From contig CAYLJJ010000080.1 in assembly GCA_964384025.1 (NCBI GenBank), positions 1 to 33,154 on the forward strand: a DNA stretch of 33,154 bases, given 5' to 3'. Below, piece by piece: positions 1-8,508 of the stretch (position 1 is its first letter; every line of letters starts with the position of its first letter). Made by a program: the position numbers and the translations under genes. Below the pieces are notes generated by a model. It did not search any database. It was given only the letters and a program-made list of their open reading frames with translations, and was not told the origin of the DNA. This DNA is from CAYLJJ01 sp964384025. GTDB lineage: Bacteria; Myxococcota_A; Bradymonadia; UBA7976; UBA1532.

Positions 1-220
1 CGCCGCCTCCCGCTTCACCACCACCAGCGACCCCCGCCTCACCGCCACCTCCTGCTTCACCACCGCCAGCAACACCTCCCTCACCACCAGTACCGGCTGC
101 ACCTGAGTCTCCTGTGCTGCCCTGATCAGGTTGAGAGAGCCCAGCTTCAGTTGCCTCTTCACCGAAATCAATACAGGCTGTTGAGAGCCCCAAGAGCAGG
201 ATCCAACTGAATCGCAGCAT
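1..220 (-). CDS. Gly/Ala-rich lipoprotein, N-terminal part (cut by window start)
   Basis: Reading leftward from an ATG at 218-220, the frame stays open to base 1, so only the first 73 residues are present. GAGGTG lies a few bases upstream as a ribosome site. The protein starts MLRFSWILLLGLSTAC, a lipoprotein signal with lipobox L-S-T-A-C and acylated Cys16. After about 25 acidic residues it enters a low-complexity linker of GGEAGGGG-type units. The same kind of linker follows the lipobox in the Kazal lipoprotein at 17280-19742, so this may be another multi-domain Cys-rich surface protein, but its functional part lies outside the window. Function unknown; the lipoprotein call is firm. Confidence 0.75.
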   Translation of the reverse strand, partial: MLRFSWILLLGLSTACIDFGEEATEAGLSQPDQGSTGDSGAAGTGGEGGVAGGGEAGGGGEAGVAGGGEAGGG

Positions 221-663
221 CTGTTTCACCTCGACGTTGTTGAGCGCTCTGTTTGTAACACGGAGCAGCCTTCCAACTTCTAAACCCTAAAGAACGTTTT
301 AATCTCAGGTGGTTAAAATGTTCCCGAGAGAGGGGGCAACGACCGGGGTGTAGAAGAACCGCGCTCCTTTGAGAGGATCTGATACACTCCTAAGCGATTT
401 ACGCAGAGACGAAGCGAAGGCTCCGAATGATAGAGGCATCTCATAGATCTTTTGGATCAAGATGGGTGCTGGCCTCAGGGTGACGCTCTCCAACTTGATA
501 GGTACTGGGATCGTTCTCAAACATGCCCAAATCACCAATTTGGAGGGGATTTAAGTCGTAGTTCAGGTCCGGCTGAGGTCCTCCCCGCTGCCGCTTGGGG
601 TGCTTGGTACATATTCTGCAGAAAATATTTCTGTTCAAACTTACACCACAGAGTTAAAGCCCT
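221..663. other. Gap of about 440 bp between divergent lipoprotein genes
   Basis: No convincing full-length gene is visible. It should carry the promoters of both flanking lipoprotein genes, but I could not pick out good -35/-10 pairs. On the minus strand a 65-codon frame (441-638, TTG start) contains a plausible protein-like stretch with an internal ATG and no stop, and a neighbouring frame (305-538) is also open. Either could be a small gene or a gene remnant. No ribosome site or family resemblance supports them, so they are not called as genes. Confidence 0.4.
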
Positions 664-1668
664 ATGAGCCCCACTATCCTCCCGAACCTCAGATTTCCGC
701 TGATGCTCCTCGCCTTGATCGCCCCCTTGACGGCTTGCGATGACGATGATCCCCTCATGACAGAGGATGCTGAGCAGCTCCATGACAGCGCGATGAGCGC
801 TGATGAGGGCTCCACCCAGGATGCTGCAGTACGTATCGACGAAGGCGAGGCTCAAGATGCTGCGGCGCGCGTTGACCAGAGCATCACTGTTGAAGACCTG
901 GGAGCGCTCGATGCCCAGGCTCAGGATGCAGCCATCGTCCTGGATCTCAGCCCCCCCTTTGATGGAGCTTCACCCGTAGACGCCGCGCCTGTGGAGCCGC
1001 TGTGTGGCTCAGGCCCCCAGATGGCGAGCATCCGCTTTGAGACCACCATCGCTCCAACCGGCGATGACGGCTGGCTTGAGTATCGGCTTGATGGGGTGCT
1101 GGAGACGGTGATGCAGATCGACGGGCGCCCTGATGCCAAGGCTCTCATCCTGCGCCATGGTGATGGCACCCAGAGCCGCGTCACCATCCAACTACCCTTA
1201 GATCCTCCCCTACCCCTAGAGGAGGGTGTCGCTTATATGGTGATGCTGCGAGAGGTTACAGCCTTTGAGGGGCCTGCACGGGGGCTGGTGATCAATCGCT
1301 TGGATGAAGTAGATCGGCCACTCCTAACTCTGGTATTGGAGCCAGGGAGCATGGGCAATGTATTTCAAGAGCATGATCCCGCTCTCGGCCCTCTCTTCGT
1401 AGAGCAGTTGGAGAACCCAGGCTGCCCTCCGCGCCCCGACGATGAGTATTGTGGCAGCGGTCAGCTCTTTGGTGATCTCCTGCGCTTCAACCTGAGCACC
1501 GGCGCGGGCGTCGCTCAGGTGGAGCTGGCTGAAGGCCTCTCAGGAGAGTTGGAGTTCTTTGGTCGCCGTTATGAGGTTCAGAACCTCCGCAGCCACCGCT
1601 TGGACGATCCCATGTGCGCTGACGCTCCTGGGCGATCCACAGGCTATGTGTTGAAGATGCGACCGTGA
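664..1668 (+). CDS. Hypothetical acidic lipoprotein
   Basis: 334 residues. The N-terminus MSPTILPNLRFPLMLLALIAPLTAC is a lipoprotein signal with lipobox L-T-A-C (Cys25), followed by Asp residues. Asp directly after the Cys can act as an inner-membrane retention signal in enterobacteria, though that rule may not hold here. Residues 26-105 are a low-complexity acidic linker with repeated AQDAA-like units. The rest looks folded, and the CGSG motif occurs twice (near residues 114 and 262), suggesting two related beta-rich modules. The ribosome site before the ATG is weak. No family recognised. A 7 bp inverted repeat (TGGCTCG at 1678-1684, CGAGCCA at 1716-1722) follows the gene but has no T-run, so it is not called a terminator. 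Confidence 0.75.
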   Translation: MSPTILPNLRFPLMLLALIAPLTACDDDDPLMTEDAEQLHDSAMSADEGSTQDAAVRIDEGEAQDAAARVDQSITVEDLGALDAQAQDAAIVLDLSPPFDGASPVDAAPVEPLCGSGPQMASIRFETTIAPTGDDGWLEYRLDGVLETVMQIDGRPDAKALILRHGDGTQSRVTIQLPLDPPLPLEEGVAYMVMLREVTAFEGPARGLVINRLDEVDRPLLTLVLEPGSMGNVFQEHDPALGPLFVEQLENPGCPPRPDDEYCGSGQLFGDLLRFNLSTGAGVAQVELAEGLSGELEFFGRRYEVQNLRSHRLDDPMCADAPGRSTGYVLKMRP

Positions 1669-1824
1669 GAGATTGAGTGGCTCGAGTAAGCACCCTGAGC
1701 GAAGATGAGGTATGCCGAGCCATTTATGAAAAGTGAACAGCCCTGTCAGCATGGCACACTGCAGGTAGAGGCAACTTTCTGGGTCCGCTGAACTCTCTCC
1801 CTGTGTAGTTAAAACCTTCCAGCT

Positions 1825-3954
1825 TCACCAATAGAGACGATAGGGTTTGGCGGCCTCCGCTTGAGCGGCGCTGAGGAAGCCGCGCTCGACCATACGCGCC
1901 ATGATCTTGCGGAAGTAGCTCCGATGAAACTCTGTGTCTGGGGTCTGCCCTCGACGACGGATCACATCGGCGTAGCGCGGAGAGGGCTTGGACATGGCGA
2001 GGAAGACCGCCTCATTGGGGGTGAGAGCGCTGGGAGGCTTACCAAAATAGTGCCGAGCTGCGGCTCGGATGCCATAAACCCGAGGAGCAAACTCGATGCA
2101 GTTGATATACAGCTCCAGGATCTCCCGGCGACTGAGCACCTGCACCACGCGGGTAGCAATAAGAGCCTCTTGGAGTTTGCGTGAGAGGCTCTTCTTATGG
2201 CTGAGGAAGAGGTTCTTGACCAGCTGCTGAGGCAGCGTTGAGCCCCCATAGACAAAGCGACCCCTGGAGATGTTGAACTTAAGAGCGCGCTGAAGCAGCC
2301 AGGGGTCCAAAGCGGCGCGGCGGCCAAAGAAGAGGAGATCCTCGCTGATCCAAGCAGCGGCGGGTACATAGGCTGGGAGCTGAGAAAGCCGAGTGTAACC
2401 AAAGGTCCCCGGCCCAACTTTGATCCCTGGAGCTCGCTTCACGGGCAGGATAAAGCGCTCCCTAAGCCAAGCAACATCATCGGGCGCTCCCTTGAGCTTG
2501 CCTCGCTTTAGGCTGATCTCCGGAGGAGCCTTGGAGTTAAGCGCCTTAATCTGGCAGCTTGGGGCCTGATCCACCCAAAAGCGAAGAGCGTAGAGGTTCG
2601 CACGAGGGATCCAGAGCCTTATCCGGCTCTGTAGATCTCCCTTTAATTTCGCCTCAGAGTAGGGACCCAACCAGCTCTTCATCGCCCCTACTCCTGCTTG
2701 GCAGGGAGCAGAATTTAAACCACCCTCCAACTTGATCTCCTGAGAGCCCGCCGAGAGTTGGAGATCAAAGGGGAGCGCCCCCAACTCTCCCTGAGCGCTC
2801 AACTCAAGCTCTGTCCCTTTGCTGCTCCCCTGAATCTGGAGCTTAAGCGGAGCTTGCCTAAGCTTCTCTTCTGCCAGAGCAGGGTGCTTTAGGCTGAGCT
2901 GTAACTCTAAGTCGCCCTCTAAGAAGATCTCCTCTCCCTCAAGCAGCAGCTCCAAGGCGCCTCTGATCTCTCCCTCGGCCTCTCCTCCCTTGAACTCCAG
3001 AGGAGGGATAGGGAAGCGTTTAAACTCAAGACCAAGGGCCCAAGGCCGACGACGCCCCGCCTCAAGGCTTATGCTCCAAGCGAGCTCTCCCTGATCGCTC
3101 TTTGCACTCCCCTTGAAGTTGAGGCCCTCAGCCTCACCTGAGAGATCATCCAGATGGAGAAAACCCAGACGAGGGTGAAAGACCTCCAAGCTGAGATCTT
3201 TAAAGCGCAGGGCAGGCAGCGCTGAGGCGCTTAGGCTGGGGCCCGCCGTTCCTCCAACGGGAGGCTCAGCTGCCTTAGGAGCCCAAAAGAGCTGCCCTCC
3301 TTCTAAGATCCAGGGTCCATCAAGATGGCGACTGAGGCGATGGATCTGAGCCCACATCCCAGCTTGTTGAAGTTGAAGGTCGTAAGCTCTGAATTGGATC
3401 TGAGCGCCCTGCTTCCTCAACTCCAACGCGCGGGCCTCTCCCTGAAGCCCTCCCCGCTGAAAGCGAAGCAGCCGTTCACCCCCTGAGTTCCTCAGCTGGA
3501 GCTGAAGCAGCTCTTTGTGCAGCTTGCCTTTAAGCTGCCCCGCCAGGGGCTCAAGGCGGGGATCTGGAGGCGCGGGGAGGCTGAGCCCTCCGCTGATCTG
3601 ATAACCCTCCTCTTGGCGTTGAAGGGAGAGTTGAGGGATTCGCAAATCCCAGCGCTGCCCTCTCCGCTCGATCTCCAGGCGCCCTCCAGAGAGCTGGAGG
3701 CGCTCAGGCAGGCTCCAGAGGCTGGGCCAGAGGAGCAGGCGCTCCGCTGAGAATCGCCCCCGCGCTCCATCCAAAGAGAGACCCTCCCATTCCAGGGCCA
3801 ACCCAGACCAGGAGACCTGAGTACAGCTCAGCTGATGGCCCTGTCGCTTTAGAAGCTCCTGGAAGAGCAGAGTGACTCCTTGGGGCAGCTGCAGCAGAAG
3901 CTGGCTGAGGAGCAGCAAAAAGAGCAGGAAAGGTCTCAGTTTTCTCTTTCTCAT
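1825..3954 (-). CDS. AsmA-like/GT51 peptidoglycan glycosyltransferase fusion
   Basis: 709 residues: one N-terminal membrane anchor (about residues 8-30), then about 450 residues of Leu/Gly/Glu-rich beta-repeat sequence like AsmA-family proteins, then a C-terminal GT51 domain (about 510-700). GT51 enzymes polymerise lipid II into glycan strands on the outer face of the inner membrane. Visible motifs are E538-D539 of motif 1, GGSTLPQQLVKN from 570, RKLQE near 592, and EILELYIN with a following YFGK. Motif 1 is divergent: the family EDxxFxxHxG has Arg where His is expected and Ala where Gly is expected. There is no transpeptidase domain. The domain order suggests a monofunctional, MtgA-like enzyme with a large periplasmic extension; activity is uncertain because of motif 1. 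Start is an ATG with GAGG upstream. Confidence 0.85.
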   Translation of the reverse strand: MRKRKLRPFLLFLLLLSQLLLQLPQGVTLLFQELLKRQGHQLSCTQVSWSGLALEWEGLSLDGARGRFSAERLLLWPSLWSLPERLQLSGGRLEIERRGQRWDLRIPQLSLQRQEEGYQISGGLSLPAPPDPRLEPLAGQLKGKLHKELLQLQLRNSGGERLLRFQRGGLQGEARALELRKQGAQIQFRAYDLQLQQAGMWAQIHRLSRHLDGPWILEGGQLFWAPKAAEPPVGGTAGPSLSASALPALRFKDLSLEVFHPRLGFLHLDDLSGEAEGLNFKGSAKSDQGELAWSISLEAGRRRPWALGLEFKRFPIPPLEFKGGEAEGEIRGALELLLEGEEIFLEGDLELQLSLKHPALAEEKLRQAPLKLQIQGSSKGTELELSAQGELGALPFDLQLSAGSQEIKLEGGLNSAPCQAGVGAMKSWLGPYSEAKLKGDLQSRIRLWIPRANLYALRFWVDQAPSCQIKALNSKAPPEISLKRGKLKGAPDDVAWLRERFILPVKRAPGIKVGPGTFGYTRLSQLPAYVPAAAWISEDLLFFGRRAALDPWLLQRALKFNISRGRFVYGGSTLPQQLVKNLFLSHKKSLSRKLQEALIATRVVQVLSRREILELYINCIEFAPRVYGIRAAARHYFGKPPSALTPNEAVFLAMSKPSPRYADVIRRRGQTPDTEFHRSYFRKIMARMVERGFLSAAQAEAAKPYRLYW

Positions 3955-4043
3955 ATTTGCCTCAGATGGGGGGAATCGGGGATAAACATCGGTCCTGCTT
4001 TAGAGCGTTGGGACTCTTGAAACAGAGAGAGAAGAGAGATCCG

Positions 4044-4994
4044 ATGATGAACACTCGTTTGGCCAACAGGGTAGATGAGGATATCTGCCTGCTCTTTAAC
4101 TTCAGCAATCACAAGCTGAACTACCTCTGCGACTGTGGAGTCGCCAGTCAGCTGAGTGTCAAGGAGCGGCGCGATGTCGCCGCGATCTTTATCAGCCATA
4201 CCCATATTGATCACTTCGCTGGCTTTGATGAGTTGATGCGTCATCAACTGGCTGTAGGGAGGCAGATCCTGATCTGTGGCCCTCCCGGCTTGGCCTTTAA
4301 CGTCCATTGCAAGCTGCGAGCCTTCACCTGGAATCTGGGTCATGACGATCAGGCGGTCTCCTACCAAGTGCGGGAGATCCAGGAGACGGGAAAGATCCTC
4401 ATCTATGAGCTGCAGATCCCTGAGTGGGAGCCCAAGCTGGTGGGCAGGATGGAGGGACCGATTCTCTATGAGAATGAGGTCTTTAAGGCTCGCTACACCC
4501 TCCTCTCACATGGCAGCATCCCCAGCGTAGCCTACCTCTTTGAGGAGCCAAGTCGGGTTAAGATAGCCAAATTTCCCTATAAGCCCGGTCCCTGGATTCG
4601 CCAGCTCAAAGAGGCCTATGAGGCGGGACGCCAAGAGCTGGAGATCGAGATCGATGGGCAACCTCACTCCTCTTTGGATCTTTTCCAGCATCTCTATGAA
4701 GAGCCAGGGCGCCGCGTCGGCTTTGTGATGGATCACCTGGGCTGTGAGGAGAACCATCTGAAGATCATCCAGCTCTGTCAGGGGGCCGATACACTTTTTA
4801 TAGAAGCATACTATCGAAACATCGACAGTGAGATGGCCCTAAAGAATGACCACAGCACCGCCAAGCTCTCGGGAGAGGTGGCGCGACGCGCTGGGGTCAA
4901 GGAGGTGCAGCCCTGTCACTTCTCCCGACGCTATCACCAGCAGGTTGAGGAGGTGATCGAGGAGTGTCTACAGGCTTTTAAAGGAACAGACTAA
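4044..4994 (+). CDS. RNase Z-like metallo-beta-lactamase-fold hydrolase
   Basis: 316 residues. The zinc signature HTHIDH is at 52-57 (H52, H54, D56, H57). Further matches to the RNase Z/ElaC group are a SHGSIPSVAY block, an MDH Asp in the middle, and a C-terminal DHSTAKLSGEVA...CHFSRRY block resembling the HLTAxEAG...HFSxRY region of tRNase Z. The family cuts tRNA 3' trailers or acts as a phosphodiesterase; which applies here cannot be told from sequence. The frame opens upstream at a TTG (3957), but that would overlap the divergent gene's leader. I chose the ATG at 4044, behind an AG-rich stretch (GAAGAGAG) and just before the conserved N-terminal strand. Its last 4 bases overlap the convergent proB gene. 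Confidence 0.82.
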   Translation: MMNTRLANRVDEDICLLFNFSNHKLNYLCDCGVASQLSVKERRDVAAIFISHTHIDHFAGFDELMRHQLAVGRQILICGPPGLAFNVHCKLRAFTWNLGHDDQAVSYQVREIQETGKILIYELQIPEWEPKLVGRMEGPILYENEVFKARYTLLSHGSIPSVAYLFEEPSRVKIAKFPYKPGPWIRQLKEAYEAGRQELEIEIDGQPHSSLDLFQHLYEEPGRRVGFVMDHLGCEENHLKIIQLCQGADTLFIEAYYRNIDSEMALKNDHSTAKLSGEVARRAGVKEVQPCHFSRRYHQQVEEVIEECLQAFKGTD

Positions 4995-6124
4995 AGCTCA
5001 GGCAACAACACCAAGTCATCTCGATGGACCACCTCTGGAGCGCTGGGATCGATGCCTGATTCAGAAGATCTACGCCCCAGAGCCTCGCGGATCGCGCTGG
5101 GAGGATGAGCCACAAGGCCCCGCGCAAACTCCTCTCCGGCAGGCCCCAAGAGAGCCACCGGATCACCCAACCGAAACTCGCCTTGAACCTCTAAGACCCC
5201 CACCGGGAGCAGGCTGCGTCCTCGCTTGATGATCGCCTCCTTGGCCCCCTGATCAACCCTGAGCGTTCCCTGAGGAGCCTGGGCATAGGCGATCCAATGT
5301 TTGCGGCTGTTGAGCCCCGCCGCTGCATCAAACCAGGTACCCAGAGGATCTCCAGCATAGAGACATCTGAGAATCTGAGGCTGTTTTCCAGAGGCGATCA
5401 GCGCTGGAACCCCCATACGGTTGACCTGCTGCACCGCCATCAGCTTGCTTTTCATCCCCCCACTGCCCAAACCGGAGCTGGAAGCGCCCGTCTGCGCCAA
5501 CAGCTCCTCGCTGATCTTTTCGACCCGGGAGATGAGCCGAGCCCCAGGCTGCTGAGGGCGGCGATCAAAGAGCCCCTCAACATCTGAGAGCAGGATCAAC
5601 ATCGAAGCTCCGGTGAGGCTGACCACCTGACTGGAGAGCATATCGTTGTCTCCCAACTTCAGCTCATCAAAGGCAACAGTGTCGTTCTCATTGATGATCG
5701 GTAAGGCGCCCATCTCAAGAAGTGCCCGCAGCGTGTGACGAGCGACGAGGAAGCGTCGGCGGCTCCTCAGATCGTCGTGGGTGAGCAGCACCTGTCCTGC
5801 TGGGATCCCATAGCTGTCCAGCTCATCAGACCACATCCGCATCAGGCGCCCCTGACCGATCGCCGCTAGGGCCTGGATCTGAGCCATCTCCTTGGGGCGT
5901 GCTGCACACTCTAAGCGGGCCAGCCCCAGGGCCACCGCCCCACTGCACACCAAAATCAGCTCCAGGCCAGCCTCTCTAAGGGCAGCAAGATCACGAGCCA
6001 AAGAGACAAAGGTGACTCGATCAAAACGAGCCCCCTCTCGAAGGACCGCGCTGCCGATCTTGACGACCACACGGCTCGCGCCTGAGAAAGCGACTGCTCT
6101 TTTCAGCGAAGATTTTTCATTCAT
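4991..6124 (-). CDS. proB: Glutamate 5-kinase
   Basis: 377 residues, close to the family length (about 370). It phosphorylates glutamate to gamma-glutamyl phosphate, the first step of proline synthesis in the cytoplasm. The amino-acid-kinase domain spans about 1-265: VVKIGSAVL near 20-28, CSGAVALG, then INENDTVAFDELKLGDND for substrate binding and a GSGGMKSKL block. A C-terminal PUA domain (about 285-365, starting near GTLRVDQGAKEAI) is typical of bacterial ProB. The ATG overlaps the stop of the upstream lipoprotein gene in an ATGA (6121-6124), indicating translational coupling. proA is not in the window. The 3' end overlaps the convergent hydrolase gene. Confidence 0.95.
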   Translation of the reverse strand: MNEKSSLKRAVAFSGASRVVVKIGSAVLREGARFDRVTFVSLARDLAALREAGLELILVCSGAVALGLARLECAARPKEMAQIQALAAIGQGRLMRMWSDELDSYGIPAGQVLLTHDDLRSRRRFLVARHTLRALLEMGALPIINENDTVAFDELKLGDNDMLSSQVVSLTGASMLILLSDVEGLFDRRPQQPGARLISRVEKISEELLAQTGASSSGLGSGGMKSKLMAVQQVNRMGVPALIASGKQPQILRCLYAGDPLGTWFDAAAGLNSRKHWIAYAQAPQGTLRVDQGAKEAIIKRGRSLLPVGVLEVQGEFRLGDPVALLGPAGEEFARGLVAHPPSAIREALGRRSSESGIDPSAPEVVHRDDLVLLPEL

Positions 6125-7128
6125 CTTGAAGTTTCGCCGTTGCCTGCCCCTATTCGAAGCGGAGGAGCATCTCCAGGCTCAGGCAGCTTGATCTCCTCCA
6201 GAGGCCCCACGAGCTGCTCGTCTCTTTGGTAGGGCCGTCTCCGAGGAGCATAAACCTGGGGATTCTCTGGGGGGCTCAAGGTTCCCTCCCAAGGCTCCAC
6301 CTTCAAGCTCATCACAATCTCCAATTTTGCCTCTCGCCCCAGCTTCCTAAACCGCATCTGAGCTTCAAGCCGAGCCTCTAGGGGCAGAGCGGTCTCGCGC
6401 TCTAAGAGCAGCTCCCCCTTAAACTCCCGGAGTTGAACAAAGCTGGGAAAGAGAGCTTCATGGGGAAGCTCGGGATCCGCAAAGCGCGCAAAGTCAGCTG
6501 GGGGAAAAGCGCCTTGGGGCTCCTCTTCATTTAGAGCACTAAAGCTTAGCTTGAAGATCTCACGACCTAAGATCTGAGTTGTCTGACTGAGGCTCCAATT
6601 TAGGCGCTCTCTAAAGAGCGAGAGCAAGCCACTGAGGGGCTCCAAAGCTGTATCTAGACAGCGTCTCGCCTCTTGGTCTTGGAGGGGGACTTGGTGAGAG
6701 GCCCCAGGGAGGCGGGCACTAAAATAGTGGCCCTGAACCCACCAGCAGGCGCGCCCTGACTCTCTGAGCGGGGCCTCGCTGGAGCGTGCCTGACCGAGCC
6801 TCTCTAGATGGAACTGCCCCTGCTCATCCAGGCTGGTGATCAGCTGCTCTTTGAGGCTGGATTGTAAAACCCCTGCGGAGCTGAGCTGATAGTGAGTCTC
6901 CAAGCGCCAGCGCAGGCCCCCCAACTCTGAGGCTCGCTGAGAAAAGGGACGTTTAAGCAGGCGTTTAAGCGCTCCAGGCTCCTCTAAAACTTCTAAAGAG
7001 AGAACCTGCCCCTCCTCCTCCAAGTGAAGAGCCCTGAGGGCTCCCTGAAGGCTCTGCCCCTCGGGCTCCTCACAGCTCAGGATGAGCAGGAGGAGGAACA
7101 GGACGCTGTTATGTTTCCTTTTCATCAT
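6121..7128 (-). CDS. Hypothetical lipoprotein upstream of proB
   Basis: 335 residues. The start MMKRKHNSVLFLLLLILSC is a lipoprotein signal with Cys19 after L-I-L-S. The mature part is rich in Leu, Glu and Arg with alternating strand-like patterns and few Cys; no family recognised. A stretch near residues 245-290 (EFKGELLLERETALPLEARLE, split by charged residues) resembles large beta-sheet lipoproteins that bind hydrophobic ligands, but this is only an impression. The stop overlaps the proB start by 4 bases, so the two are translated together despite having no obvious functional link. It is divergent from metK, with about 150 bp between the two start codons. Confidence 0.75.
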   Translation of the reverse strand: MMKRKHNSVLFLLLLILSCEEPEGQSLQGALRALHLEEEGQVLSLEVLEEPGALKRLLKRPFSQRASELGGLRWRLETHYQLSSAGVLQSSLKEQLITSLDEQGQFHLERLGQARSSEAPLRESGRACWWVQGHYFSARLPGASHQVPLQDQEARRCLDTALEPLSGLLSLFRERLNWSLSQTTQILGREIFKLSFSALNEEEPQGAFPPADFARFADPELPHEALFPSFVQLREFKGELLLERETALPLEARLEAQMRFRKLGREAKLEIVMSLKVEPWEGTLSPPENPQVYAPRRRPYQRDEQLVGPLEEIKLPEPGDAPPLRIGAGNGETSR

Positions 7129-7222
7129 CGAGCTCCTCGCGGCTATGCTCCCTTCTCTTTGGGCTTAATGTCCAGGTTGATGCTGTAGAATGCGGGATTC
7201 AGGCTGCTCCCACATTGAGCAA

Positions 7223-7250
7223 TTGACAGGGGCATTCCCCCCCATAGAAT
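7223..7250 (+). promoter_or_regulatory. sigma70-type promoter of metK
   Basis: A perfect -35 TTGACA (7223-7228) is followed by a 16 bp spacer and the -10 TAGAAT (7245-7250, five of six to consensus). Transcription would start near 7257, leaving a leader of only about 25 bases before the metK ATG. That is too short for a SAM riboswitch. The spacer contains a C-run (7237-7243). Confidence 0.7.
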
Positions 7251-7281
7251 GTTCTCCTTCCTTGCTATCCTGGAGAGCTCA

Positions 7282-8451
7282 ATGGCTCGCAGTTACCTCT
7301 TTACCTCTGAGTCAGTCACAGAGGGTCACCCAGATAAGATGGCGGATCAGATCTCCGACGCCATCGTCGATGCTTTGATAGAGCAGGATCCCAGCTCCAG
7401 AATCGCCTGCGAGACTATGATCCAAACCGGCTTTGTCACCATCGCAGGTGAGATCAGCACGAGAGCCTGGATCAACTTCTCCAAGATCGCACGGGAGACC
7501 ATCGCAGAGATCGGCTTCACCAGCTCAGATATGGGCTTTGACGCTGAGAGCTGCGGGATCATGTTGGCCATCGATGAGCAATCCCCCGATATCGCTCAAG
7601 GGGTCAACAAGGGGGAGGGTGATTTTAAGGAGCAGGGAGCGGGAGATCAGGGGCTCATGTTTGGCTTCGCCTGTAATGAGACTCGGGAGCTGATGCCCCT
7701 GCCCATCTCCCTGGCTCATAAGCTTGCAGAGCAGCTCAGCGTGGCTCGCAAGGAGGGGATCCTCCCCTTCCTGCGACCCGATGGGAAGAGCCAAGTCTCT
7801 GTGGAGTATGTAAATAACCAGCCCAAGCGCATCTCTGCGGTGGTGATCTCCAGCCAGCACAGCCCCGAGGTGGACAATGAGATCCTACGCGAGGGTATTC
7901 GCCGCGAAGTGATCGATCCGATCCTGCCGCGCTCCTTTGTAGACTCTGAGACCCGCTACTTTATCAACCCCACAGGGCGCTTTGTAACTGGAGGACCCAA
8001 GGGGGACTGTGGGCTCACAGGCCGCAAGATCATCGTCGACACCTATGGGGGAATGGGTCGTCATGGTGGAGGTGCCTTTAGCGGCAAAGATCCCAGCAAG
8101 GTGGATCGCAGCGCGGCTTATATGGCCCGCTATATCGCTAAGAATGTGGTGGCGGCTGGCTTGGCTGATCGTGCTGAGGTGCAGCTCGCCTACGCCATCG
8201 GGGTCGCTGATCCGGTGAGCGTGAGCGTGGATACCTTTGGGACCAACAAGGTTGCAGAGGAGAAGATCGAGAGCCTGATCCGCGAGCACTTCCCCCTTAA
8301 GCCTCAGGGGATCATCGAGCACCTGGACCTCCTTAAACCCATCTATCGTAAGACCGCCGCCTATGGCCACTTTGGCCGAGAGGAGATGGGTTTCCGCTGG
8401 GAGCAGATCGACAAGGCTTCTGCTCTGCGCAGCGCCTCAGGGCTCAAATAG
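7282..8451 (+). CDS. metK: S-adenosylmethionine synthetase
   Basis: 389 residues, in line with the family (about 384-400). It makes S-adenosylmethionine from methionine and ATP in the cytoplasm. Signature blocks are ESVTEGHPDKMADQ at the N-terminus (His of GHPDK is catalytic), GAGDQGLMFGFA (methionine and ATP site), and GGPKGDCGLTGRKIIVDTYGG followed by GGGAFSGKDPSKVDRSAAY. The frame opens at 7249, but the ATG at 7282 fits the family N-terminus (MARSYLFTSE) and has GGAGAG at 7272-7277. It is transcribed alone from the promoter at 7223-7250, divergently from the lipoprotein-proB pair. Confidence 0.97.
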   Translation: MARSYLFTSESVTEGHPDKMADQISDAIVDALIEQDPSSRIACETMIQTGFVTIAGEISTRAWINFSKIARETIAEIGFTSSDMGFDAESCGIMLAIDEQSPDIAQGVNKGEGDFKEQGAGDQGLMFGFACNETRELMPLPISLAHKLAEQLSVARKEGILPFLRPDGKSQVSVEYVNNQPKRISAVVISSQHSPEVDNEILREGIRREVIDPILPRSFVDSETRYFINPTGRFVTGGPKGDCGLTGRKIIVDTYGGMGRHGGGAFSGKDPSKVDRSAAYMARYIAKNVVAAGLADRAEVQLAYAIGVADPVSVSVDTFGTNKVAEEKIESLIREHFPLKPQGIIEHLDLLKPIYRKTAAYGHFGREEMGFRWEQIDKASALRSASGLK

Positions 8452-8508
8452 GAGCTGAACTCAGGGGCTCTCCTTTCTTGACTCTCTCTGTTGTGGGAGC
8501 CTGGAGAG

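Noticed and set aside
1678..1722. Inverted repeat as terminator after the 664 lipoprotein gene
   Set aside because: The stem is 7 bp with a 31-base loop and no T-run follows, so intrinsic termination is unlikely.
7251..7281. SAM riboswitch upstream of metK
   Set aside because: The predicted leader is only about 25 bases, far too short for any SAM riboswitch class.
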